Positions 1 to 6,888 of a DNA stretch of 57,805 bases are shown here, piece by piece (within the stretch, counting starts at the first letter, position 1; every line of letters begins with the position of its first letter). The notes below the pieces were generated by a model, which saw only the letters and a program-made list of their open reading frames with translations, searched no databases and was not told where the DNA came from. Origin of the DNA: Bacteroidota bacterium (lineage in GTDB: Bacteria > Bacteroidota > Bacteroidia > AKYH767-A > JAHEYN01). A program made the translations under genes and the position numbers. Where the stretch lies: NCBI GenBank assembly GCA_947448795.1, contig CANFOZ010000008.1, positions 1-57,805 on the forward strand, in the 5' to 3' direction.

Positions 1-218
1 CATCTATCAGCGAACTGAATATGCTATGGAATGCAAACTTCAACGTGAACAAAACCCTAAGTACCACCGCAGGTGCTGCGGAAATGGCAAGATCATATTA
101 TTGGTCGTCGACGGAGGACGATGCTAACTACGCGTGGTACTTCTATTTCTTCTATGGCACCAACTACGACCCCAATAAGAACTACCCAAACTATGTGCGT
201 GCGGTTCGGGCTTTTTAG
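1..218 (+). CDS. C-terminal end of a DUF1566/Lcl-type protein, probable DGR variable protein (5' partial)
   Basis: The reading frame is already open at the window edge (codons from base 3) and stops at 216-218, so only about 72 C-terminal residues are visible. The pattern YYWSSTE, then an aromatic- and Asn-rich stretch, then YVRAVRAF is the usual end of DUF1566/Lcl C-type-lectin-fold domains. Between bases 111 and 204 most codons end in C or T and are AAC, TAC, TTC, TAT, GAC or CCC. That is the pattern left when the adenines of AAY codons in a template repeat are replaced at random. Together with the avd remnant 87 bases downstream this points to the variable region of a diversity-generating retroelement. 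The template repeat and reverse transcriptase are not in this window. Alternatively it is an ordinary DUF1566 surface protein. Confidence 0.72.
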   Translation, partial: SISELNMLWNANFNVNKTLSTTAGAAEMARSYYWSSTEDDANYAWYFYFFYGTNYDPNKNYPNYVRAVRAF

Positions 219-265
219 CAATTTAACAATTTAACCATTTACTCTGAGCGCAGCGATTGTCTTCA

Positions 266-289
266 TCCGCTCCGCTATAGCGGAGCGGA
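266..289. repeat. Perfect GC-rich palindrome after the variable gene
   Basis: Ten-base arms TCCGCTCCGC and GCGGAGCGGA surround a TATA loop, followed by an A-rich run. It lies 47 bases after the stop codon of the variable protein. A hairpin or cruciform just past the variable region is known to help target recognition in the Bordetella phage DGR, so the same role is possible here. It could also be a simple terminator-like hairpin, but no T run follows on the plus strand. Confidence 0.6.
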
Positions 290-304
290 AAAAAATAAAA
301 CAAA

Positions 305-478
305 ATGGCCTTGTATTACGATTTACCGGTGTTCAGGGATGTGTATCAGTTGATCCTGAAGATATTTGAATGCACGAAAGACTTTCCGAGGGAGTATAAA
401 TACTCCGCTGCGCAGGAGTTCATACTCCTGCGCTTTTCTTTGCGGATTTGTAATCCGCCATGCATCAAAATTAATTGA
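305..478 (+). pseudogene. avd: avd-like DGR accessory gene, truncated by a repeat
   Basis: The first 33 codons, from MALYYDLPVFRDVYQ to FPREYKY, match what I know as the start of the four-helix-bundle accessory variability determinant (Avd) proteins, which partner the DGR reverse transcriptase. Intact Avd proteins are about 110-130 residues and continue with TLGQ/TVGE after EYKY. Here codon 34 runs into a palindromic repeat (from about base 405), and the frame ends after 24 unrelated residues at 476-478. No remaining avd sequence is seen downstream. The gene is therefore broken, leaving only the first helix. The identification rests on recall of the family; a profile search would settle it. 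Confidence 0.7.
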
Positions 479-528
479 TCATTTTGGGCTTTTCGAGCCA
501 CAAAGCATTGCGGCTCTGCATGCCCACT
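405..528. repeat. Dispersed palindromic repeat, copy A (REP/MITE-like)
   Basis: This 124-base unit aligns along its length with copy B at 2245-2367. It holds three hairpins: GCGCAGGAGT/ACTCCTGCGC (410-433), GCGGATT-TGT-AATCCGC (442-458), and an imperfect GAGCC...GGCTC stem (495-516). A further GCGGATT-like hairpin lies at 549-565, and the 15-base start of the unit, ATTGTCCGCTGCGCA, recurs at 619-633. Structure and size fit a non-autonomous palindromic element. No transposase gene is present in the window. It interrupts the avd-like frame. Confidence 0.75.
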
Positions 529-1078
529 GTCGGATGGGCTTTGTCCTTGCGGATTTGTAATTCGCGTCTTTAATGTTTACTGCCTGCGATTTGTAACCCT
601 GTGCTTTGGTTTTGAACCATTGTCCGCTGCGCAAGAGGACCGCTCAATCCGCGCGCTCAATTACAGTAAAATACTTGACCAAGAAGCGGGGGGTGAGCCT
701 GTCGAACCCCCGTTTGCGCCAGGGATGGGAGGGGCCGAAGGGCGCAGCGGAACCCCCGGAACAGCGCGGTGCCGAAGGCAGGCGCCAAAAAATCAGTTTG
801 AGTGTTTAGTGGGCTTCGACAAGCTCAGCCACCGGGCTTCGATACGCTTCGCTAAAGTTCGACAGGCTCAATTCATCGCTCAACTACCGGTCGAAGCGAT
901 GTGCTGATCGGAGTCGAAGGGCGGTCCCTGAGCTCCTGGGCTGAGCTTGTCGAAGCCTGTCGAAGGGCGGTCCCTGAGCCTGTCGAAGGGCAGCCACCGC
1001 GGCTTCGGCAAGTTTCGACTTCGCTCACCTCAAGCGCTAAGCCACCGGTGTTGCATTTTAAACGGCGGCATTCCGTGA
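529..1078. repeat. GC-rich repeat block built on TGAGCYTGTCGAA
   Basis: I see no gene in this stretch. It carries five copies of a TGAGC(C/T)TGTCGAA core: forward at 694, 942 and 976, inverted at 814 and 857. Two copies form an exact 19-base inverted repeat (812-830 and 939-957). A 21-base direct repeat containing GGGCGGTCCCTGAGC occurs at 913-933 and 959-979. Such units are scattered through many Bacteroidota genomes as intergenic repeats. Base composition is clearly richer in G+C than the surrounding genes. The short open frames here have no family features and are treated as chance. Confidence 0.7.
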
Positions 1079-1105
1079 GCCGAGGCACTCCCTCGGCCGT
1101 TTTTT
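1079..1105 (+). terminator. Intrinsic terminator
   Basis: GCCGAGG (1079-1085) pairs with CCTCGGC (1091-1097) around a five-base loop and is followed by CG and a run of six T. No intact gene ends just before it; it may have served a gene now lost from this island. Confidence 0.55.
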
Positions 1106-1229
1106 ATCGCATTCAAAGTTTTAAAAAAAAATCGCCGAATTCTTGCTCGGTAAAAAAAGGCACCTGCGGATGTATTATCTTTAGGGCAAGGATAGGAAAA
1201 ACAGTGTGAGTATCCATGCGCGTGAAATA

Positions 1230-2207
1230 ATGGAAAACCAGATTGAGATATATACATCAAATGACAATCAGGCAGTTGTTCAGGTTCGGTTTGAGCAGGA
1301 TACTGTGTGGCTTAATCAAAAACAACTCGGAGAGCTTTTTGGTAAGGATTCGGATACGATAGGTCAGCATTTGAAAAATATTTTTTCAGAGGAAGAACTC
1401 GACGAAAATTCAACTACCGAGCTTTTCTCGGTAGTTCAAAAAGAAGGGAAAAGAGAGGTAAAAAGAAACATCAAATACTATAATCTGGACGCCATAATAT
1501 CCGTCGGCTACCGTGTGAACTCTAAACAGGGTACCCAATTCCGCCAATGGGCAACCAAACGGTTGAAAGAATATTTGATGGAGGGAATAGCCATCAATGG
1601 AAAACGCCTGGAGCAAAAGAATAAAGAAATTCAGGTCCTCCACGATGGGATACGGATACTGAGTAGAGTCGTTGAAGAACGGGTTGTCAACAGTGAAAGC
1701 TATGGCTGGTTGAATCAGTTTAACCTGGGTTTAAAACTATTGGATGATTATGACCATGAGGCTTTAGATACGATAGGAAAAAACACTACGTCTGCTAAGT
1801 TCCCAACCATGGCTGAATACATGGGGCTAGTTAACAAAATGCGTGTCGAATTCAATTCAAAGTTCTTTGGCAAAGAAAAAGACGGCGGTTTTAATAGTTC
1901 TGTTCATCAAATAATGCAGAGTTTTGGTGAACACGATGTCTACCCGTCCATTGAGGAAAAGGCAGCAATGCTGCTCTATTTGGTGGTAAAAAACCATGCC
2001 TTTGTAGATGGAAACAAGCGAATTGCTGCGGCGTGTTTTTTATTATTCCTTGAGCGAAATGGACTGCTCTACACGCTTACTGGAGACACTATAATCAGCA
2101 ATGAATCCTTGGCAAGTCTAACCTTGTTTGTGGCTGTGAGTAAAGCCGAAGAAATGGAAACCGTGAGAAGGGTGTTGATCAGTGTATTAAATAGGAACTT
2201 TAAATAA
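1230..2207 (+). CDS. RhuM/Fic fusion protein
   Basis: This 325-residue protein has an N-terminal RhuM-type domain (about residues 1-125, with YYNLDAIISVGYRVNS, a hallmark of that family) and a C-terminal Fic/Doc domain. The Fic motif HAFVDGNKRIAA is at about 256-267: the catalytic His and the DGN phosphate loop are present, with Lys in place of the second Gly, as in Doc-like members. Fic domains usually transfer AMP or another phosphate group onto proteins; the target is unknown. An upstream in-frame GTG (1206) would add eight residues, but ATG at 1230 starts the conserved part. The gene stands alone between two repeat blocks, which fits an accessory gene. RhuM was named in a Salmonella pathogenicity island; no virulence role is implied here. 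Confidence 0.85.
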   Translation: MENQIEIYTSNDNQAVVQVRFEQDTVWLNQKQLGELFGKDSDTIGQHLKNIFSEEELDENSTTELFSVVQKEGKREVKRNIKYYNLDAIISVGYRVNSKQGTQFRQWATKRLKEYLMEGIAINGKRLEQKNKEIQVLHDGIRILSRVVEERVVNSESYGWLNQFNLGLKLLDDYDHEALDTIGKNTTSAKFPTMAEYMGLVNKMRVEFNSKFFGKEKDGGFNSSVHQIMQSFGEHDVYPSIEEKAAMLLYLVVKNHAFVDGNKRIAAACFLLFLERNGLLYTLTGDTIISNESLASLTLFVAVSKAEEMETVRRVLISVLNRNFK

Positions 2208-2244
2208 TACGGAGAAATATCCATTGCAGTTTTTCTGTTATTGT

Positions 2245-2367
2245 CCGCTGCGCAGGTTTCATACCCCTGCGCTTTTTCTTTGCGGATACACAATCCGCCA
2301 TACATTCAATTAAATGGCTGTTTTATGGTTTTGGAGCCGCAAGGCATTGCGGCTCTACCCGCCCACT
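2245..2367. repeat. Dispersed palindromic repeat, copy B
   Basis: Second copy of the unit at 405-528, with the same order of hairpins: GCGCAGG/CCTGCGC, GCGGAT/ATCCGC (2282-2298) and a perfect nine-base stem GAGCCGCAA/TTGCGGCTC (2334-2355). Paired positions differ between copies while the stems are kept. It fills the gap between two convergent genes and reaches the stop codon of the P-loop kinase gene, so it may also act as a transcription end. Confidence 0.75.
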
Positions 2368-2770
2368 AATAAAGCTTCACTTTGTATTTCGCCGCCATCT
2401 TCTCAATCTGCTCTTGCGGAATCTCGTGCGTGTTCGAGCGGTCGTGGTATTTTTCTACAGTCACTACAAAAACGGCGTAGCCAAACGCGGACGCCATTTT
2501 GAAATACGGCTCCATCTCCCAATCGATGGTGAACGTGTTCGCTAAAAAAATCTTGGCGGTGGATTGCTCCATACATGCTTTGCATCGCTGTTCGCAATCT
2601 TTATACGCCAAGTGGTTGCGGGCAAAGTCGAAGGCATAGGTGCCGCTCAGGTCGGTGAAATAATCATCCACCGACAAGAGAGGATATCTTGCTGCCTCGC
2701 TAAGTAGGTTGCCGAGGGTGGTTTTGCCGCTTCCGGGTAGTCCGCGAAGTAGTATGAGCGCTTTTTCCAT
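2366..2770 (-). CDS. Small P-loop ATP-binding protein (zeta-toxin/N4BP2-like kinase fold)
   Basis: A 134-residue protein that opens with a Walker A loop GLPGSGKTT at about residues 10-18, followed by an S-V-D-D segment typical of AAA_33/zeta-toxin-like nucleotide kinases. The first strand-loop-helix is close to the N terminus, as in small polynucleotide or adenylate-type kinases. The substrate is not evident. It is shorter than zeta toxins (over 200 residues) and has no antitoxin-like partner beside it; the neighbouring RhuM-Fic gene runs the other way. The gene ends inside copy B of the palindromic repeat with a TAG stop. Start ATG at 2768-2770 directly precedes the P-loop region. Confidence 0.7.
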   Translation of the reverse strand: MEKALILLRGLPGSGKTTLGNLLSEAARYPLLSVDDYFTDLSGTYAFDFARNHLAYKDCEQRCKACMEQSTAKIFLANTFTIDWEMEPYFKMASAFGYAVFVVTVEKYHDRSNTHEIPQEQIEKMAAKYKVKLY

Positions 2771-2775
2771 GGTAT

Positions 2776-2810
2776 AAAAAAGCCCCGTAAAATGAATCTA
2801 CGGGGCTTTA
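2776..2810 (-). terminator. Terminator of pckA
   Basis: Stem AGCCCCGTA (2781-2789) with TACGGGGCT (2799-2807). Read on the minus strand it ends in a run of T (bases 2776-2780), 20 bases past the pckA stop codon. On the plus strand no gene would use it. Confidence 0.8.
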
Positions 2811-2827
2811 GATAAGGCGTGTTATAA

Positions 2828-4444
2828 TTATGCTGTAACCGCTGATTTAGGAGCAGCTGCCATGATTTCTTCGTTTGCGTATTCGGCATATTGCGCGAAG
2901 TTTTTAACGAAAGAGGCGGCCAAATTAGCTGCTTTAGCGTCGTATGCTGCTTTGTCCTTCCAAGTGTTGCGTGGGTTGAGGATCTCAGCAGGTACGCCAG
3001 GACAAGCGGTTGGGTAATGCAAGCCGAATACCGGCATGGCTTCGAACTTCGCTTTTTCCAATTCGCCTTCGATGGCAGCAGTGATCAATGCGCGGGTATG
3101 TGGCAGCGACATACGCTTGCCTTCGCCGTAAGCTCCACCCGACCAGCCGGTGTTAACGAGCCAAACATTCACCTTGCTATCTTTCAATTTATGTCCGAGC
3201 AATTCAGCATATTTAGTAGGATGCAAAGGCAAGAAGGCCTTGCCGAAGCATGCAGAGAAGGTCAATTGCGGTTCGGTAACACCAACCTCTGTTCCTGCTA
3301 CTTTCGCGGTGTAGCCAGAGATAAAGTGGTACATGGCTTGGCCTGCATCCAATTTAGAGATTGGAGGCAATACGCCAGTAGCATCGCAGGTGAGGAAGAA
3401 GATGTTCTTTGGCACACCACCAACAGCAGGACTCACCGCATTATCGATGTAGTGCAGCGGGTAAGCTACGCGTGTGTTTTCTGTTTTGTTGATGTTGTTG
3501 TAATCTACCGTTGTGCTACCGTCATGAAACTCGGTGTTCTCTAAAAGAGCACCAAAACGGATTGCGCTGTAAATCTGTGGTTCTTTCTCTTGGGAGAGGT
3601 TCACGCATTTCGCGTAGCATCCGCCTTCGAAGTTGAAGATTGATTTTTCAGCCCAGCCGTGCTCGTCATCACCGATCAAGCCGCGGTTTGGATCGGCAGA
3701 TAGCGTTGTTTTTCCAGTGCCTGAAAGGCCGAAGAAAATTGCTGTGTCGCCTTGTGCGCCGATGTTTGCAGAGCAGTGCATAGAAAGCACTTGCTGCTCG
3801 TGCGGAAGCACATAGTTCAATACAGTGAAGATGCCTTTTTTAATCTCGCCGGTGTATGCCGTGCCGCCAATCAGGATCATCTTGCGCGTGAAGTTGATGA
3901 TGGAGAAGTTATGCTGACGGGTACCATCAATCAGCGGGTCAGCCATGAAGCCCGGTGCTGCAATGATCGTCCAATCCGTTGTGTCTAGCGTGCTGATCTC
4001 GTCGCGGGTAGGACGTGCGAAAAGGTTGTTCACGAAAAGGCTCTGCCATGGCAATTCAGTCACCACACGAACGCTAATCTTATATTTAGGGTCGGCGCAT
4101 GCAAAAGCATCGCGCACATACACTTCCTTGTTTGTTAGGTAGGCACACATACGCTCGTGCAAGCGGTCGAATTTCTCCGGTGTGAACTTAATGTTGATAT
4201 CACCCCACCAAACCGACTTCTCGGTCTTCTCGTCGCACACAAGAAATTTATCTTTTGGCGAGCGTCCTGTGAACTCACCTGTGTCAACGGCCAATGCTCC
4301 TGTGTCTGTAAGCACGCCTTCACCCATCAAAATCGTTTCTTCTACCAACTCTGCTGGAGTAAGATTCCAATAAGCCGCAGAAACATGTTTCAAGCCGATT
4401 TTTGCAACCGATGCGTTGTTCGCCCGAATTCCAAATTCATTCAT
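2828..4444 (-). CDS. pckA: Phosphoenolpyruvate carboxykinase (ATP)
   Basis: At 538 residues the length is right for ATP-dependent PEP carboxykinase, which turns oxaloacetate and ATP into PEP, CO2 and ADP, the first committed step of gluconeogenesis, in the cytosol. The kinase loop GLSGTGKTTLS is at 239-249, followed by the metal-binding LIGDDEHGW segment at about 256-264. The substrate-binding RSPKDKF segment is at 61-67. These mark the ATP rather than the GTP enzyme. The gene stands alone with its own terminator downstream and a likely promoter upstream. Nothing in the sequence looks damaged. Confidence 0.97.
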   Translation of the reverse strand: MNEFGIRANNASVAKIGLKHVSAAYWNLTPAELVEETILMGEGVLTDTGALAVDTGEFTGRSPKDKFLVCDEKTEKSVWWGDINIKFTPEKFDRLHERMCAYLTNKEVYVRDAFACADPKYKISVRVVTELPWQSLFVNNLFARPTRDEISTLDTTDWTIIAAPGFMADPLIDGTRQHNFSIINFTRKMILIGGTAYTGEIKKGIFTVLNYVLPHEQQVLSMHCSANIGAQGDTAIFFGLSGTGKTTLSADPNRGLIGDDEHGWAEKSIFNFEGGCYAKCVNLSQEKEPQIYSAIRFGALLENTEFHDGSTTVDYNNINKTENTRVAYPLHYIDNAVSPAVGGVPKNIFFLTCDATGVLPPISKLDAGQAMYHFISGYTAKVAGTEVGVTEPQLTFSACFGKAFLPLHPTKYAELLGHKLKDSKVNVWLVNTGWSGGAYGEGKRMSLPHTRALITAAIEGELEKAKFEAMPVFGLHYPTACPGVPAEILNPRNTWKDKAAYDAKAANLAASFVKNFAQYAEYANEEIMAAAPKSAVTA

Positions 4445-4487
4445 GATAATGGTTTTTTATGATTAATTATTGATTGTAAACTTTTTG

Positions 4488-4517
4488 CAAAGTAAACGAA
4501 AATTCAGGAATGGACAA
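4488..4517 (-). promoter_or_regulatory. Probable pckA promoter
   Basis: On the minus strand TTG (4515-4517), 19 bases, then TTACTTTG (4488-4495), one mismatch from the Bacteroidota -7 box TAnnTTTG. The expected transcript start leaves a leader of about 35-40 bases before the pckA ATG. Confidence 0.5.
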
Positions 4518-4521
4518 GTTT

Positions 4522-4893
4522 TTAATGTCTGTGGAGGCATGGGGAATTCTCCAGAACATTGACCCTGCCTGACTTTGTGGCTATTCCTTTGATTTTTTTA
4601 ACAAACTTTTTTTGATCTTTGGTGGTAACTTTTTCCAAACGGATGCAATAATCGATTTCGCCTTCGCGACCCCAGCGTGTTTCTTCTTTATCAACAGTGA
4701 TGCCTTTTGCTTGTTCAAACTGGTAGATATAAGCATCTACCTGCTTCCGTGCCTGGGCGTCGATGCCCGAAGCGCGGCTGAAAAAGGAGACGACCATGCG
4801 GTAGTTTGTGCTGTCCGCATTCGAAATGGTGCTTGCTTGGCTATTTAGGCCCCAAAACAAGATAAAAAATGGTAAAATGAGTAGTTTTTTCAT
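4522..4893 (-). CDS. Small exported protein of unknown function
   Basis: A 123-residue protein with a clear signal peptide (MKKLLILPFFILFWG, cleavage probably after the SQA near residue 21). The mature part is highly charged and contains a TRWGREGEIDYC segment that resembles a small family of Bacteroidota secreted proteins I cannot name. Two cysteines remain in the mature chain. It sits ten bases downstream of the M32 carboxypeptidase gene on the same strand and may be transcribed with it. No function is proposed. Confidence 0.7.
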   Translation of the reverse strand: MKKLLILPFFILFWGLNSQASTISNADSTNYRMVVSFFSRASGIDAQARKQVDAYIYQFEQAKGITVDKEETRWGREGEIDYCIRLEKVTTKDQKKFVKKIKGIATKSGRVNVLENSPCLHRH

Positions 4894-4902
4894 GATATTG
4901 AG

Positions 4903-6405
4903 TTATTTGTTGTCGATTCCATATAAAGGCAAGAATTTATTTTTGGCGTAGGCCAAAAAGTGGCTGAAACGCAATTCTTCGCCAGTTACGCGCTTGCAGA
5001 GTTCATTTGGGTTGTAACGTTTCCCATGTTGATGGATATTGGTGCGAAGCCATTGTAACAGGTTTGATAGCTCGCCTTTTTCGATCTGCGCTTCTAGTCC
5101 AGGTATGTCTTTTTGCGCTTGCGCAAAAAATTGCGCAGCATAAAAACTGCCCAAAGAGTAGGTAGCGAAGTAGCCAAAACCACCGTGCGACCAATGGATG
5201 TCTTGCAGCACGCCCATCGCATCCGAAGGTACGTCGATACCGAGGTATTCTTTGTATTTTTTGTTCCAAGCGGCAGGCAGGTCTTTCATCTCCAAGCTGC
5301 CTTCAATCAGTGCTTTTTCCAGTTCGTAGCGAATAATGATGTGGAAATGGTAGGTCAGCTCGTCGGCAGAAGTGCGAATAAAGGAAGGCTGCACCACATT
5401 GATGGCTTTGTAGAAGTCCTCAACAGAAATCGTTTTTAATTGTTCGGGGAAATAGCCCTGAAGCGTGGGGTAGTTCTTTTTCCAATACGCCAAGCTTCGT
5501 CCCACTTGGTTTTCCCACATACGCGACTGCGATTCGTGTATGCCCAAGGAGACAGCCTCGCCCGAAGGAAGTCCGTAGTTATCAGCTTTCAGTCCTTGCT
5601 CGTATAGAGCATGGCCACCTTCGTGAATGCAGCTCCAGATCATCTCGCTTAGGTCGGTTTCGTTGATGCGTGTGGTAACGCGAACATCTTCGGCGCTAAA
5701 GGAAGTGGTGAAAGGGTGGGAGGAAACATCTTGTCGACCGCTTTCAAAGTCGTACTGCATCTGCTTTAAAAGGTCGATGCCAAAGTCCCACTGTTTTTGT
5801 TTGTCGAAATGCAGGTGCAAAAAAGCATGCTCGTTTTGCTTGCAGGCCGCGATCTGTTTAACCAAAGGCACCAGCTCGCGTTTCACTTCGTCGAAGAGTG
5901 TATCGAGCTGCTTGCAGGTCATGCCGCGCTCAAACTGATCGAGCAATGCGTCGTAAGGATGCTCGGTGTACCCCAATAGTTTACACTCGTGTTTTTTGAG
6001 GTCAATAAGTTTTTGAAGAAAAGGGGCAAAGACAGAGAAGTCGTTGCTCTTGCGGGCCTTGTCCCAGGCTTGAAAGGCCTCGGAGGTGGTGCGACTCATG
6101 AGCATCACAAACTCGGTAGGGTATTTCTTGCTGTCTTTATACGAGCGCGCGGTTTCTTTTACATTCGCTTGTTCTTCCTCGTTCAAGGAGGCATCTTTTG
6201 CCAAGGCCTCGAGCAGCGTGCCAGTTGTTTCAGCGGTAAAGAGTTCGTGTGAGATGCCTGATAGGGTCGAGAGCTGCTGTGCACGGCGGTCGGCACCTTT
6301 GGTTGGCATGTACACTTCTTGATCCCAACCGAGCACAGCAGCGCTGTAGTTGATGTCGGAGAGTTTGTTTAAGAGCGCCTTATATGCTTTGTAGGATGTT
6401 TCCAT
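4903..6405 (-). CDS. M32 family carboxypeptidase (Taq type)
   Basis: A 500-residue metallo-carboxypeptidase that removes C-terminal residues from peptides. The zinc motif HEGGH lies at about 261-265, followed by the family segments GIHESQSRMWEN and IRTSADELTYHFH and the C-terminal HWSHGGFGYFATY. All agree in order and length (about 500) with Thermus carboxypeptidase Taq. No signal peptide, so it is cytosolic and probably recycles peptides. The frame is open 16 codons further up, but that would overlap the DUF423 gene by 44 bases; ATG at 6403-6405 leaves a four-base gap and begins at the conserved METSYKAY. Likely in one operon with the DUF423 gene and the small exported protein. Confidence 0.94.
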   Translation of the reverse strand: METSYKAYKALLNKLSDINYSAAVLGWDQEVYMPTKGADRRAQQLSTLSGISHELFTAETTGTLLEALAKDASLNEEEQANVKETARSYKDSKKYPTEFVMLMSRTTSEAFQAWDKARKSNDFSVFAPFLQKLIDLKKHECKLLGYTEHPYDALLDQFERGMTCKQLDTLFDEVKRELVPLVKQIAACKQNEHAFLHLHFDKQKQWDFGIDLLKQMQYDFESGRQDVSSHPFTTSFSAEDVRVTTRINETDLSEMIWSCIHEGGHALYEQGLKADNYGLPSGEAVSLGIHESQSRMWENQVGRSLAYWKKNYPTLQGYFPEQLKTISVEDFYKAINVVQPSFIRTSADELTYHFHIIIRYELEKALIEGSLEMKDLPAAWNKKYKEYLGIDVPSDAMGVLQDIHWSHGGFGYFATYSLGSFYAAQFFAQAQKDIPGLEAQIEKGELSNLLQWLRTNIHQHGKRYNPNELCKRVTGEELRFSHFLAYAKNKFLPLYGIDNK

Positions 6406-6409
6406 GTGT

Positions 6410-6781
6410 TTATTTTTGTTTGATAACAGCCAGCACCAAAGTGCTCCAGCCAAGAATGAAAGAGAGTCCGCCGAGCGGGGTAACCGGACCTAAGATGGTC
6501 CAGCCCATGGTGGTGAGTAGGTATAGCGAGCCGCTGAAGAGCACTGTTCCGATGGCAAAGAATCGAAAAGACCAGTTTAGGTAGCGGCTTGGATAGCTTG
6601 GATACAGCAGGGCCACGGCAATCATCGCGAAGACATGCAAAAATTGGTAGCGTACCCCTGTCTCAAAGGCCATAAGTGACTCGGGCGAGAGTGTTTTTTT
6701 TAGTGCATGCGCACCGAAGGCGCCGAGCATAACGGCTAAGGCGCCGCTGATACCGGCTGTGGTCAGGATTTTTTTAGGCAT
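6410..6781 (-). CDS. DUF423 family membrane protein
   Basis: A 123-residue protein with four hydrophobic segments and the family pattern GAFGAHAL near residue 22, ending in a conserved PLGGLSFILGW segment. DUF423 proteins (YwdK/YgdD type) are small inner-membrane proteins of unknown role. The longer open frame starts 17 codons upstream, but ATG at 6779-6781 gives the usual family start, with Lys-Lys before the first membrane segment. It is followed after four bases by the M32 carboxypeptidase. Confidence 0.88.
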   Translation of the reverse strand: MPKKILTTAGISGALAVMLGAFGAHALKKTLSPESLMAFETGVRYQFLHVFAMIAVALLYPSYPSRYLNWSFRFFAIGTVLFSGSLYLLTTMGWTILGPVTPLGGLSFILGWSTLVLAVIKQK

Positions 6782-6841
6782 GATGCTGCAAAGATATAAA
6801 AGCGCGCGGGATGAGAACCTGACAAGAATCATTGAAAGTGC

Positions 6842-6872
6842 TTGAACGCTTTCGACTGATTTTGTATTTTTG
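6842..6872 (+). promoter_or_regulatory. Promoter of the saccharopine dehydrogenase-like gene
   Basis: TTG (6842-6844), 20 bases, TATTTTTG (6865-6872): a full match to the Bacteroidota consensus. The transcript would start near 6878, about ten bases before the ATG at 6889. This rules out the upstream in-frame start at 6832. Confidence 0.75.
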
Positions 6873-6888
6873 CGGCAAGATAGCCAAG

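Noticed and set aside
366-560. Open frame of 64 codons
   Set aside because: Lies over the palindromic repeat and the end of the avd remnant; no family features.
391-991. CRISPR array
   Set aside because: Repeats are irregular in spacing and orientation, with no spacer pattern and no cas genes.
606-1260. Several overlapping frames on both strands
   Set aside because: Composed of repeat units; Pro/Arg/Gly-rich chance translations of GC-rich DNA.
1206-2770. Toxin-antitoxin pair of RhuM-Fic and P-loop kinase
   Set aside because: The genes are convergent with a repeat between them, so they do not form an operon.
2891-3544. 217-codon frame antisense to pckA
   Set aside because: Shadow of a strongly conserved gene; no recognisable domain.
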